Shown: positions 18,645 through 28,132, numbered from the stretch's first letter. The stretch is DNA of 64,000 bases from Mucilaginibacter sp. dw_454 (GCF_018449775.1 NZ_JAAVVB010000001.1:744001-808000); one strand, 5' to 3'. The notes: generated by a model from the letters alone, not told the origin. Made by a program: numbers and translations.

Positions 18645-20747
18645 TTAATTAGATAGTGCGATAAACGATTTGTTACGTTTTAAAGAGTAATATTTTACGT
18701 GAGCATCATTTGCTTGTTTCTCCCATTCGGTCACCGAATGATCGCTGTTGTTACTATCTATAATTAACGTAGCAAAAAGGTAATTATTGGTGAGCTGTAC
18801 GAGAGTAATATGCGGGTTACCGGTTAGATAGATATAATCGACTTTTAGTTTTTGCGGTAGGGAAATCTTTTGGATGTTTTTATTAAAAATCAGCAGTTTA
18901 ACTTTATTGAATTGGATGAGATTGCCATGCTTTACCAAAAATGGAGATACGATGTTTTGGTTGGGCTTAAATACCGAAGTGTCGGCTACCTTATTACTAT
19001 CCAGGCAAGGCTGTATACTATATTGATAATTCTTATCCGTATAAGGTAGATCTGTAACAATAAAAGCTTTATCAGCATGTTTAAAAATCAAACCCGAATG
19101 CTTCCGCAGGTTTAAAAAAGTTATGCTGTCGGTTTTAATGGCACCGAATCGCTTAAAACTGGTACTTAGCCCCGCTATCAATATCAAACCTAAACTTGCT
19201 TTCAGCAACCAGACTTTACGGTTAAACAAAAAATAGAACAGGCAAATCATGACGCCGTAAACCAAAATATATTCGGCGGTAGTAAACCATATTTTGCCGA
19301 TGCTGGCAAACGGCGCGTACTCTATAATGGTAAGTACCTTATTCATGAGCAGGATAGACTTTTCTAATAACCAGCCTAATGTCGCCGAAACAAAAGCCAT
19401 TTGCGGCAAAGCAAGATAGGTAGCGCCTAAAATAATAATCACTTCTGCCGGTAGGATAATAAATAAGTTACTGATGAGGAAGTAAACCGGGAACTGGTGG
19501 AAATAAAAAGCACCTAGCGGAAAGGTAATCAATTGCGCTGCAATAGAAACCGAGCAGATTGCCCATAACTTATCGGCCCAAGGTTGTTTGAATTTAAACC
19601 ACTCGTAAATCAAAGGTTGCAATATAACCATGCCGGCGACTGATAAATAGGAAAGTTGAAAGCCAACATCGACAATATACAGCGGATTGTATAACAATAA
19701 GAAGAAAGCCGAGGCGGCCAATATGTTTAGTGTATTGATGTATCTACTATAAGTTTTGCCGATAATTACTAACGATATCATTACCGCGGCGCGGCATACC
19801 GCCGGCGAGAATCCGGTCAATAATGAATAATACCAGATCAGGCTAACGATGATTACTGCTTTAATTAGTTTGCCGCGTTTATACCGGTCCAGAAAACCAA
19901 GCAAAAAACTTAGCATTAAATAAATTATAGCTACATGCCCGCCTGATACAGATAGGATATGAATAGTGCCCGTTTTGGAGTAAGCTTGCAGTAAATCATT
20001 ACTCAAATCCGCTTTGTAGCCTAATATTAAGGTCGATGCTACATTAATGGCCGAGGTGTCGCGCATATGCAACTTAAGCTTTTCTATCAACTGTCGGCGA
20101 AGCTTGAGTGCATAGCTTATAAATGGGTTGCCTTTATCATGCCTCAACAAATGGTATTGGCCTTTATATAGATAGATCTGCTGATAGATGTTTTGCCCGG
20201 CCAGGTATTTCTTGTAATTAAACTCGGCCGGGTTAAATGGTGGATCGACATTGGTGTATTTCGATGGCAGCAATAACACGTCGCCATATTTTAGCTGCCG
20301 GCTTGCGGTATCTTTGATAGCAACCAATAAGGTGCCGGTAGCTTTATGCTGTTGTTTATCAGAAACCTCTTGTTCTATAGCAGTTGTAAATCGTACTAAA
20401 TCATTTTTTAGGATAGGTTCGCTGTTTATCCTGGCTATCAAATATTGAGAAGGCTGTTTAGAGAAATGCGCAGGCTGATTAAGTTCGTTATTTTCGATCA
20501 CACAAAACCATCCCGCAAAAAAAAGAATAAGATTGGTGAGTACTCCGCCCATCCATCTTGATTTATATATACTGAATTTGGCATAGCCGATGTTTAATAT
20601 GATGAATGCAAGACTAAGAGACAGTAGAGGAATAGTTGTCCAATATATAAAGGTGATAGACGGGAACGACAATCCCAGCCAAATCCCCAGTAAAAAGGGA
20701 AGTAGTAGTATAACAAATGGAATTTCACCTTTATGCTTAGCTATCAA
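18645..20747 (-). CDS. ComEC/Rec2-family membrane protein without a metallo-beta-lactamase domain
   Basis: A 700-residue polytopic membrane protein. The N-terminus has TM helices and a DUF4131-like soluble insert (to about 200). The Competence domain follows (about 225-490), with the hallmark SKTGTIHILSVSGGHVAIIY and LTGFSPAVCRAAVM. The tail (about 540-700) is soluble but lacks the HxHxDH metal motif of full ComEC. This short form is common in Bacteroidota. The family forms the inner-membrane channel for incoming single-stranded DNA. No ATG fits in frame, and the best start is a TTG at 20747 just after an upstream stop. Confidence 0.85.
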   Translation of the reverse strand: MIAKHKGEIPFVILLLPFLLGIWLGLSFPSITFIYWTTIPLLSLSLAFIILNIGYAKFSIYKSRWMGGVLTNLILFFAGWFCVIENNELNQPAHFSKQPSQYLIARINSEPILKNDLVRFTTAIEQEVSDKQQHKATGTLLVAIKDTASRQLKYGDVLLLPSKYTNVDPPFNPAEFNYKKYLAGQNIYQQIYLYKGQYHLLRHDKGNPFISYALKLRRQLIEKLKLHMRDTSAINVASTLILGYKADLSNDLLQAYSKTGTIHILSVSGGHVAIIYLMLSFLLGFLDRYKRGKLIKAVIIVSLIWYYSLLTGFSPAVCRAAVMISLVIIGKTYSRYINTLNILAASAFFLLLYNPLYIVDVGFQLSYLSVAGMVILQPLIYEWFKFKQPWADKLWAICSVSIAAQLITFPLGAFYFHQFPVYFLISNLFIILPAEVIIILGATYLALPQMAFVSATLGWLLEKSILLMNKVLTIIEYAPFASIGKIWFTTAEYILVYGVMICLFYFLFNRKVWLLKASLGLILIAGLSTSFKRFGAIKTDSITFLNLRKHSGLIFKHADKAFIVTDLPYTDKNYQYSIQPCLDSNKVADTSVFKPNQNIVSPFLVKHGNLIQFNKVKLLIFNKNIQKISLPQKLKVDYIYLTGNPHITLVQLTNNYLFATLIIDSNNSDHSVTEWEKQANDAHVKYYSLKRNKSFIALSN

Positions 20748-20815
20748 CGGGATTGCATTATAAGATTTGGTATGGCTAATTTAATCTTATAATCTTGAAA
20801 TGCAATAAGGATGAA

Positions 20816-21151
20816 TTACAATTGATCTCTTACTTCGAGCAGGAATTTCTTCAGGTTTTCCAGCGAATCGATAACCTTTTGGCTGCCTTTGCTGTCGCCA
20901 ATGTTGTTTTTGAGATAATCTTTCGCGCCCTGAAGTGTATAACCTTTATCCCGGATCAAATGGAAAATGATTTTTAGGTTCTCTATATCCTCGGGCGTAA
21001 ATAGGCGATTGCCTTTTTTATTCTTTTTGGGTTTAAGGATATCGAACTCTTTTTCATAAAAACGTATCATCGACGGATTGACGCCAAACATGACCGTCAC
21101 CTCGCCCATGGTGTAATACATTTTAGTGATCTCGCGTTCGTCAATAGACAT
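20816..21151 (-). CDS. MerR-family transcriptional regulator
   Basis: A 111-residue protein from the ATG at 21151. The N-terminal winged-helix MerR domain is plain: YYTMGEVTVMFGVNPSMIRF, then YEKEF and PKKNKKGNRLFTPEDIENL. It is followed by a coiled helix. There is no C-terminal effector domain and no metal-binding Cys cluster, so the signal is unknown. The N-terminal EREITKMYYTMGEV form is usual for Bacteroidota members, which favours this start over a TTG six bases upstream. A perfect TACATTTG box ends four bases before the ATG. It is divergent from alaS. Confidence 0.88.
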   Translation of the reverse strand: MSIDEREITKMYYTMGEVTVMFGVNPSMIRFYEKEFDILKPKKNKKGNRLFTPEDIENLKIIFHLIRDKGYTLQGAKDYLKNNIGDSKGSQKVIDSLENLKKFLLEVRDQL

Positions 21152-21261
21152 ATACAAATGTAGTTTATTAAACAGAAATATACACTTTTATACGGTTTTT
21201 TACACTAATTTTCACATTTTTGCAGCAATAAGCGGTTAAATAACCGCTATTAATAATTGAT

Positions 21262-23898
21262 ATGACTGCTAATCAAATACGACAAGCTTTTCTTGATTTT
21301 TTTGCCTCTAAAGGCCATACTATAGTTTCGTCTGCACCCATCGTGGTGAAGAACGACCCGACACTGATGTTCACCAATGCCGGAATGAATCAGTTCAAGG
21401 ATATCTTTCTGGGCGAAGCACCCGCAACATCGCCGCGTGTTGCCGATACGCAGCGTTGTCTGCGTGTGTCAGGTAAACATAATGATTTAGAAGAGGTGGG
21501 TATTGATACCTATCACCACACCATGTTCGAGATGCTGGGCAACTGGAGCTTTGGCGACTACTTTAAAAAAGAAGCCATTGCCTGGAGTTGGGAATTGTTG
21601 ACCGAAGTCTATAAAATAGACAAAGACCGCTTATACGTAACCATATTTGAAGGCGACGAAAAAGAAGGTTTACCAAGAGACCAGGAAGCTTTCGATTTCT
21701 GGAAAGCTTTTGTACCTGAAGATCATATCCTTCTAGGAAATAAAAAAGATAATTTTTGGGAGATGGGCGAAACCGGTCCCTGCGGCCCGTGCTCTGAGAT
21801 CCACTATGATAACCGCAGCGATGCTGAGAGAGCCAAAGTATCGGGGGTTACATTGGTAAATGCCGACGACCCGCAGGTTATTGAGATCTGGAACAACGTG
21901 TTCATGCAGTTTAATCGGTTGAAAAACGGGTCATTGCAACCATTGCCGGCTCAACATGTGGATACAGGTATGGGCTTCGAACGTTTGGTGCGTGTAATTC
22001 AGGGTAAATTTAGTAACTACGATACCGACGTGTTTACGCCGATGATTGATTTCATCGCCGAAAAATCTGGTAAAAAATATAATGCCGAAGCTGTTCCGGG
22101 TGATGCCGATTGGAGCCCGGCTGTTGCTATGCGCGTTTTGGCCGATCATATCCGCGCAGTGAGTTTCGCTATTTCTGATGGTCAGCTACCATCTAACAAC
22201 AAAGCGGGATATGTTATCCGCCGTATTTTACGCAGGGCGGTGCGTTATCAGTATCAATATTTAGGTTTTAAAGAGCCTTTCTTAAATCAGCTGGTGCCGT
22301 TGTTGGCAGAGCAGTTTCATGGTGTGTTTGATGAGCTTTGGAGCCAAAAAGATTTTGTACAGAAAGTGATATTGGAAGAGGAGGCTTCTTTCTTGCGTAC
22401 CCTAGAAAACGGTATTAACCGTTTCAATAATTACATCGGTGACCAAAAAGGAACGCAAATAGCCGGCGCGTTTGCATTTGAGTTGTCTGATACCTACGGT
22501 TTTCCATTAGATCTAACCGAACTAATGGCCCGGGAAAAGGGACTGGATGTTGACACCGCTGGCTTTGAAACTTCATTACAAGAACAAAAAACACGTTCTC
22601 GCGCTGCGTCAGCGGTTGATACCGGCGACTGGGTTACTTTGAAAGACGAAGACACCACTTTTACCGGTTACGATGAAACCGAAACCGTTGCACACATAAC
22701 TAAATACCGAAAGGTAACCGCTAAAGGAAAAGATCAATTCCAGTTGGTATTAGATAAAACACCCTTCTATGCCGAAAGCGGTGGCCAGGTAGGAGATACC
22801 GGCGAACTGATCTTCCCGGATGGTGAGGTTATTAATGTTACTGATACAAAAAAAGAGAACGGCCTGATTGTTCATTATGTCGACAAACTGCCTGATGATA
22901 TCGATGATGCTTTAACCGCTATTGTTGACCAAAGCCGTCGTAATAACATCATGAATAACCATAGCGCCACGCACTTACTGCATGCCGCAATGAAACAGGT
23001 ACTGGGTACGCATGTAAACCAAAAAGGCTCGTTAGTTAATGCGGATTACCTGCGTTTCGACTTTTCGCATTTCGCTAAAGTTACTGATGAGGAACTGGCT
23101 CAGATAGAAGCTATTGTTAATGAAAAAGTGCGCGAAAATATCGCCTTAAAAGAAGAGCGTAACGTACCTTATGATATAGCCATCAGCAGTGGTGTCACCG
23201 CATTATTTGGGGAGAAATATGGCGACTTTGTACGCGTAATTACCTTCGATGAAAAATTCTCGAAAGAGCTTTGTGGTGGTACGCACGTAAAAGCTACCGG
23301 TGCTATTGGGTACTTTAAAATAGTGGCTGAGAGTGCTGTGGCTGCAGGTGTGCGCCGTATAGAGGCTATCAGTGGTATTGCTGCCGAACTATTCATCAAT
23401 GAGCAAACAAAATTGGTATCGCAGGTTAAAGAGTTGCTTAAAAATCCGAAAGACATCACTAAAAGCATTGAAGATCTATTGGCCGAAAATATTCGCCTGA
23501 AAAAAGAGATCGAGAAAAGTGTTTTAGAAAAATCAGCAGGATTAAAAGATGAACTAGCTCAAAAAGTTGAAAACATTAATGGTGTGAACTTTCTGGCTAC
23601 CCAGGTAGAGCTACCTAATGCCGACGCGATTAAAAATCTGGCTTATAACTTGAAAGATATAGTATCTGATCTGTTCCTGGTGCTAACTGCTGTTATAGAT
23701 GGTAAACCCAATATTACGGTGATGGTATCTGATAACCTGGTTAAAGACAAAGGCCTGAATGCCGGCAATATCGTGCGTGAACTGGCTAAAGAGATCCAGG
23801 GTGGTGGTGGCGGTCAGCCGTTTTTTGCTACCGCGGGTGGCAAAGATGTGGCTGGTTTACCAAGAGTCCTGGACAAAGCGAGAGATTTTATAAAATAA
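21262..23898 (+). CDS. alaS: alanyl-tRNA synthetase
   Basis: An 878-residue class II synthetase of standard length. It opens with MTANQIRQAFLDFFASKGH and then shows class II motifs (DPTLMFTNAGMNQFKD, HHTMFEMLGNWSFGDYFK). The editing domain has the Zn ligands of NNHSATHLLH (HxxxH) and CGGTHVKATG (CxxxH). A coiled coil follows, and the C-Ala domain ends with IQGGGGGQPFFATAGGKD. It charges tRNA-Ala and clears mischarged Ser/Gly. It is monocistronic and followed by a palindromic repeat. Confidence 0.98.
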   Translation: MTANQIRQAFLDFFASKGHTIVSSAPIVVKNDPTLMFTNAGMNQFKDIFLGEAPATSPRVADTQRCLRVSGKHNDLEEVGIDTYHHTMFEMLGNWSFGDYFKKEAIAWSWELLTEVYKIDKDRLYVTIFEGDEKEGLPRDQEAFDFWKAFVPEDHILLGNKKDNFWEMGETGPCGPCSEIHYDNRSDAERAKVSGVTLVNADDPQVIEIWNNVFMQFNRLKNGSLQPLPAQHVDTGMGFERLVRVIQGKFSNYDTDVFTPMIDFIAEKSGKKYNAEAVPGDADWSPAVAMRVLADHIRAVSFAISDGQLPSNNKAGYVIRRILRRAVRYQYQYLGFKEPFLNQLVPLLAEQFHGVFDELWSQKDFVQKVILEEEASFLRTLENGINRFNNYIGDQKGTQIAGAFAFELSDTYGFPLDLTELMAREKGLDVDTAGFETSLQEQKTRSRAASAVDTGDWVTLKDEDTTFTGYDETETVAHITKYRKVTAKGKDQFQLVLDKTPFYAESGGQVGDTGELIFPDGEVINVTDTKKENGLIVHYVDKLPDDIDDALTAIVDQSRRNNIMNNHSATHLLHAAMKQVLGTHVNQKGSLVNADYLRFDFSHFAKVTDEELAQIEAIVNEKVRENIALKEERNVPYDIAISSGVTALFGEKYGDFVRVITFDEKFSKELCGGTHVKATGAIGYFKIVAESAVAAGVRRIEAISGIAAELFINEQTKLVSQVKELLKNPKDITKSIEDLLAENIRLKKEIEKSVLEKSAGLKDELAQKVENINGVNFLATQVELPNADAIKNLAYNLKDIVSDLFLVLTAVIDGKPNITVMVSDNLVKDKGLNAGNIVRELAKEIQGGGGGQPFFATAGGKDVAGLPRVLDKARDFIK

Positions 23899-23901
23899 TT
23901 T

Positions 23902-23989
23902 TTGTCATTGCGAGCGTAGCGTGGCAATCGCAAGGAGAAAAGCTTTGCAGCGTGCGATTGCCACGCTCGTTCCTCGCTCGCAACGACAA
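23902..23989. repeat. palindromic repeat, GTCATTGCGAG family, complete copy
   Basis: An 88-bp inverted pair. Left arm TTGTCATTGCGAGCGTAGCG (from 23902) is matched by a right arm ending in CGCTCGCAACGACAA (to 23989). The inner GGCAATCGCA/TGCGATTGCC pair is also conserved. The arms differ by a GAGGAACGAG insertion, which gives the element an orientation. Other copies are at 39150-39235 (opposite orientation) and 40043-40089 (reduced). Confidence 0.8.
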
Positions 23990-24017
23990 TTAATAGATTT
24001 AATGCCATTCATTAAAT

Positions 24018-24048
24018 CTTGGTCTATTTAATATTAACCTTATATTTG
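24018..24048 (+). promoter_or_regulatory. promoter CTTG-N19-TATATTTG upstream of gatB
   Basis: The -7 box TATATTTG (24041-24048) is a perfect TAnnTTTG. CTTG (24018-24021) is the -33 element at 19-bp spacing. The start codon is at 24086, giving a leader of about 30 nt. Confidence 0.6.
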
Positions 24049-24085
24049 GCAGGATCAATAGAGTTTTAAATCCGAATTTTACAAT

Positions 24086-25552
24086 ATGTCCGTTTTGGAA
24101 AAAACAGTGAGCGACAAGTACGAATTAGTTGTAGGTTTAGAGGTCCACGCACAGTTATCTACTTTAAGTAAAGCCTTCTCGTCAGATTCTGCCGCTTTTG
24201 GCGCCGAACCTAATCATCATATCAGCGCTATATCTTTAGGGCATCCGGGTACCTTGCCACGTATCAACAAACGCGCGGTTGAGTATGCTGTAAAAATGGG
24301 TTTAGCCTGTAATTGCACCATCAATTTGAACAATAATTTTGATCGTAAAAATTACTTCTATGCCGATCTGCCGAAAGGATACCAGATCACCCAGGATAAA
24401 CAGCCTATTTGCTTAGGCGGCAATATCACCGTCAAACTGTCAAACGGTAATACTAAAAGCTTAGCTATACACCATATCCATATGGAAGAGGATGCCGGCA
24501 AAAGTATGCACGATAATCATCATGCCGATTCGCTTATTGACCTGAATAGAGCAGGAGTACCCTTACTAGAGATTGTAACCCAGCCTGATATGCGCAGCAG
24601 CGAAGAAGCTGGTCTGTTCCTGACAGAGATACGTAAAATTTTGCGTTACCTCGATATCTGTGATGGTAATATGGAAGAAGGCAGCATGCGCTGCGACGCT
24701 AATATCTCTGTGCGTTTAAAAGGCGCTACCGAATATGGTAACCGTTGTGAGGTAAAGAACTTGAACTCTATCCGTAATGTGCAGCGTGCCATCGAGCATG
24801 AATTTGTGCGCCAGATAGAAATCATAGAAGCCGGCGGTCATATTGATCAAAATACCTTAAACTTTAATGCCGATACCGGCGAAACATCGGTATTACGCTC
24901 TAAAGAAATGGCCAATGATTACCGTTATTTTCCTGAGCCGGATTTGATGCCTTTGGTACTTGATCATGCTTATGTCGAAAATATCCGTCAATCATTACCC
25001 GCCTTACCAAGCCAGTTGTATGAAAAATACCTGGAGTTGGGTTTGTCAGACTATGATGCTTCGGTATTGACGGCTGATAAGGAAGTGGCCCTTTATTTTG
25101 AAGAGTTGATCAACCACACTAAAAATTATAAAGCCGCAGCGCATTTAATGATGGGGGCGGTAAAATCGTACCTAAATGAAAGTGGCGCACATATAACCGA
25201 CTTGCAAATTGAACCTGTTAATCTTGCCGGTTTAATTCGGTTAGTTGAAGCGGGTTCTATCAACAATACCGTGGCATCGCATAAATTATTCCCGGCTATG
25301 GTCAAATCGCCGGAAAAAACTGCTGAACAACTGGCTGGCGAGCTTAACTTGCTGATTACTGCTGATAGCGATGATGTAACCAAATACATCCAGGACGCTT
25401 TAGCCAAGTTCCCGGATAAGGTAATCGAATACCAAAAAGGCAAAAAAGGCGTTTTGGGTTTGTTTATGGGCGAGATTATGAAAAGCTCTAAAGGCAAGAT
25501 TGATCCACAAGCTACCAATAAACTGTTAATCAAAGAATTAGAATCAAAATGA
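24086..25552 (+). CDS. gatB: aspartyl/glutamyl-tRNA amidotransferase subunit B
   Basis: A 488-residue GatB of usual length. Signatures are YELVVGLEVHAQLSTLSKAF near the N-terminus, the GatB hallmark LIDLNRAGVPLLEIVTQPDM, and DGNMEEGSMRCDANISVR. The C-terminal GatB/YqeY helical domain binds tRNA. With GatA and GatC it amidates mischarged Glu-tRNA-Gln or Asp-tRNA-Asn. gatA and gatC are not in the window. The stop overlaps the next gene's ATG (25549-25552), coupling it to a secreted thioredoxin lipoprotein. Confidence 0.97.
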   Translation: MSVLEKTVSDKYELVVGLEVHAQLSTLSKAFSSDSAAFGAEPNHHISAISLGHPGTLPRINKRAVEYAVKMGLACNCTINLNNNFDRKNYFYADLPKGYQITQDKQPICLGGNITVKLSNGNTKSLAIHHIHMEEDAGKSMHDNHHADSLIDLNRAGVPLLEIVTQPDMRSSEEAGLFLTEIRKILRYLDICDGNMEEGSMRCDANISVRLKGATEYGNRCEVKNLNSIRNVQRAIEHEFVRQIEIIEAGGHIDQNTLNFNADTGETSVLRSKEMANDYRYFPEPDLMPLVLDHAYVENIRQSLPALPSQLYEKYLELGLSDYDASVLTADKEVALYFEELINHTKNYKAAAHLMMGAVKSYLNESGAHITDLQIEPVNLAGLIRLVEAGSINNTVASHKLFPAMVKSPEKTAEQLAGELNLLITADSDDVTKYIQDALAKFPDKVIEYQKGKKGVLGLFMGEIMKSSKGKIDPQATNKLLIKELESK

Positions 25553-26679
25553 AGATAAAATTATTAGCGTACAGCGCAGTTGCTGCGGTATTAGTACTAG
25601 CCGCATGTAAAGACGGATCGAAATTTAAGATAGTAGGTACAGTAAATAACCCCGGTGATGCTAAAAAGGTTTTCTTATTAGAGGCAGATACCACGCAGAT
25701 TAATGTGGTTGACTCGGTAGCTCTTGGCGCCGATGGTAAATTTGAGATTAAACATCCGGCAGCTTACGAAAACCTTTACAAATTACGCATCGGCACAGCT
25801 ATTTTTGACCTTATTGCTAAAGACGGAGAAGTAATTACTTTCACTACGGATTTAAAGGACAAAATACCAACTTATCAAATCACAGGGTCTGAAAATTCTG
25901 GAAAAATACAGGAGTTTAACAAAATTAGTGGCACCTGGTTAGAAAAAAACAGAATAGTAACTGATGAGTATCAGGCTAAGGTTGAAGCGATCGGTAAAGA
26001 AACAGATTCTTTGATTGCCAAATATCGCCCATTAATAATGGCAAACATGGAAGGTTATGCGCAGGCTGTTTTAAAATTTGTTAATGAGAACAAAAGCTCG
26101 CTGGCCTCATTTTATGCGCTGTCTTCACTGGATCAGATTCGTTATGAGCAACAAATGATCAATTATGCAGACGAGGTTAAACAATCACATAAATTTAGTG
26201 ATAACCCAGCGGTACAGCGTTTTGTAACCGATATGGAAGCGTTAAAATCAACTTCGTTGGGCCATAAAGCGCCTGATTTTACTATCAAAGATCTTGACGG
26301 TAAGCCTATTAAGCTATCAGACTATAAAGGTAAATATGTGATGCTTGATTTTTGGGCGTCATGGTGCGGGCCTTGCCGTGCCGAAAACCCAAATGTGGTA
26401 AAAGCTTATGCGGCTTATAAAGATAAAGGTTTCAATATCCTGGGCATATCGTTAGACTTAAACAAGCCTGAATGGCAAAGAGCTATCGAAACTGATAAGT
26501 TAACGTGGAAACACGGCTCGGATTTGGAGCGTTTTGATGGTCCGACAGAGCATTTGTACCATATTGAAGGCATTCCGTCTAACTTTATTATTGATCCGCA
26601 GGGAATTATTGTAGCTAAAAACGTTCAAGGTGAGGCGCTTGAAGACTTTTTAAACAAGACCTTTAATAAGGCTAAATAG
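25549..26679 (+). CDS. TlpA-like thioredoxin lipoprotein with N-terminal DUF4369
   Basis: A 376-residue exported disulfide reductase-like protein. The lipoprotein signal ends at Cys20 (LVLAAC). A DUF4369 beta-sandwich occupies about 25-115, then a helical linker, then an AhpC/TSA-TlpA thioredoxin domain (about 235-375) with active site WCGPC (Cys273, Cys276) and the cis-Pro region IEGIPSNFIIDPQG. Such proteins keep periplasmic thiols reduced, or serve cytochrome maturation, at the membrane surface. It starts inside the gatB stop (ATGA), which is an unexpected partner for a translation enzyme. Confidence 0.9.
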   Translation: MKIKLLAYSAVAAVLVLAACKDGSKFKIVGTVNNPGDAKKVFLLEADTTQINVVDSVALGADGKFEIKHPAAYENLYKLRIGTAIFDLIAKDGEVITFTTDLKDKIPTYQITGSENSGKIQEFNKISGTWLEKNRIVTDEYQAKVEAIGKETDSLIAKYRPLIMANMEGYAQAVLKFVNENKSSLASFYALSSLDQIRYEQQMINYADEVKQSHKFSDNPAVQRFVTDMEALKSTSLGHKAPDFTIKDLDGKPIKLSDYKGKYVMLDFWASWCGPCRAENPNVVKAYAAYKDKGFNILGISLDLNKPEWQRAIETDKLTWKHGSDLERFDGPTEHLYHIEGIPSNFIIDPQGIIVAKNVQGEALEDFLNKTFNKAK

Positions 26680-26778
26680 AATGTTAAGTCAATTGTATCT
26701 ATTAACAATTTGTTAATATTAAGTTTACTATAAGCTTTTTTTAAGTACATACTTTTATAACAAATTTAACGATAGTAC

Positions 26779-27471
26779 ATGAGCACCTCTACCAAACAAA
26801 AAATTTTAATAGTTGACGATGAGCCTGATATTTTAGAGCTTATTGAGTACAACTTAAAAAAAGAAGGCTACCAGGTATTTTTAGCACGCAACGGCCAGGA
26901 AGCTGTCACCGAAGCAAAAAGATCATTACCTGATCTGATAGTGCTGGATATTATGATGCCTAAAATGGACGGCATTGAGGCTTGCCGCATTATGCGTACC
27001 ATGCCCGAGTTTAAAAATACCTTTATGGTATTCTTAACCGCAAGGAGCGAAGAGTACTCAGAAATAGCCGGCTTTAATGTAGGCGCCGATGATTATATAG
27101 CTAAGCCTATCAAGCCACGCGCTTTGGTTAGCCGTATCAATGCCATACTGCGCAGAAATGCGCCTGCCGAAGAAGCAAGCGATAACAAACTGGAAATAGG
27201 CGACCTGGTAATTGACCGCGAAGCTTACCTGGTTTTCCAAAAAGGCGAGAAGGTAGTATTAGCCAAAAAAGAATTTGAACTGTTATACCTGTTGGCATCA
27301 AAACCAGGTAAAGTTTATACCCGCGAGGTGATCCTGAAGAACATTTGGGAAGATTCTGTAGTGGTAACTAACCGTACTATTGATGTACACATACGCAAGT
27401 TACGTGAGAAGTTGGGCGATGATATTGTGGCTACCGTAAAAGGTGTAGGCTACAAGTTTGAAGCAGCTTAA
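26779..27471 (+). CDS. OmpR/PhoB-type response regulator, orphan
   Basis: A 230-residue two-domain regulator. The receiver has Asp13/Asp14, the phospho-acceptor Asp57 (VLDIMMPKMDG), Thr in FLTARSEE and Lys in YIAKPIKP. The C-terminal winged-helix DNA-binding domain (about 130-228) ends VVTNRTIDVHIRKLREKLGD. No histidine kinase gene is adjacent on either side, so the partner is elsewhere. Upstream TACTTTTA is a one-mismatch -7 box. A hairpin terminator follows directly. Confidence 0.95.
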   Translation: MSTSTKQKILIVDDEPDILELIEYNLKKEGYQVFLARNGQEAVTEAKRSLPDLIVLDIMMPKMDGIEACRIMRTMPEFKNTFMVFLTARSEEYSEIAGFNVGADDYIAKPIKPRALVSRINAILRRNAPAEEASDNKLEIGDLVIDREAYLVFQKGEKVVLAKKEFELLYLLASKPGKVYTREVILKNIWEDSVVVTNRTIDVHIRKLREKLGDDIVATVKGVGYKFEAA

Positions 27472-27481
27472 ATAGAATAAC

Positions 27482-27506
27482 AAGGCCCCGAAAGGGGCCT
27501 TTGTCA
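27482..27506 (+). terminator. terminator after the response regulator
   Basis: Stem AAGGCCCC (27482-27489) / GGGGCCTT (27494-27501) with a GAAA tetraloop. The T-run is short. It may also serve the convergent Lys/Ala-rich gene. Confidence 0.7.
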
Positions 27507-27525
27507 TGCTGTATTAAATTTAAGT

Positions 27526-27984
27526 TTATAATACAGGTTTTCTTTTAGCCGTTGTTGTTTTTGCTTTCGCAGTAACGGCTTTAACTTTCGTATCGGCCTT
27601 TGCTTTTACATCAGTCGCTTCTTTTTTTGCTTTAGCGGTGATGTCTTTTGCTTTTGCATCTGCCTTAGTTTTCACCTCGGCCACTTTAGCTTTTGCTTCT
27701 TTCACTTTTGTTTCAGCTTTCGCTTTAGTGTCTTTAGCAACGGCTTTCACTTTTGATGAAACATCTGCCGCTTTAGCTTTAACGGTGCGTGTAGCAGCGC
27801 TAACTTTACGGCTTGCGGCTCTTTTTGCAGGGGCCGCTTTTTTAGTGATGTCTTTATATTTGTCTTCGGCTGCGTCTTTTATGTCTTCGGCTTTGTCTTT
27901 GGTTCCGTCCCAAAGTTCTTCAATGGTTTCTTTTACCTTTTCGAAAAATCCCTTTTCTTCAGGTTTGGTTGCTTTATCACTCAT
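27526..27984 (-). CDS. Lys/Ala-rich histone H1-like or LEA-like repeat protein
   Basis: A 152-residue, strongly basic protein. The first 35 residues are acidic/amphipathic (GFFEKVKETIEELWDG). From about 45 the sequence is almost only Lys, Ala, Thr, Val and Asp in heptad/11-mer-like repeats (KAKAETKVKEAKAKVAEVKT and similar), with no aromatics. This composition matches bacterial histone H1-like (Hc1/AlgP-type) tails or group-3 LEA-like helices, so DNA binding or desiccation protection is possible. Repetition makes the homology uncertain. It is convergent with the response regulator and preceded by an AT-rich gap. Confidence 0.7.
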   Translation of the reverse strand: MSDKATKPEEKGFFEKVKETIEELWDGTKDKAEDIKDAAEDKYKDITKKAAPAKRAASRKVSAATRTVKAKAADVSSKVKAVAKDTKAKAETKVKEAKAKVAEVKTKADAKAKDITAKAKKEATDVKAKADTKVKAVTAKAKTTTAKRKPVL

Positions 27985-28132
27985 GATGTTTTTATAGTTA
28001 GATATATAATGTGTTTTTTAAAATACAATAACCGCACCAATGGCCGTTTTAAGCGGTTTGCTCGCTTCGGACGCGCCAAAGTGTAGCGTTTACGTTTTAA
28101 AAACCGTACTTTTGCCGACTATTATTTTATAC

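Noticed and set aside
21151-21157. TTG start for the MerR gene
   Set aside because: The ATG two codons later fits the conserved N-terminus better.
27526-27997. Opposite-strand 119-codon frame (Ala/Ser/Phe-rich)
   Set aside because: It is the reverse complement of the Lys/Ala repeat gene, whose minus-strand reading has the better composition.
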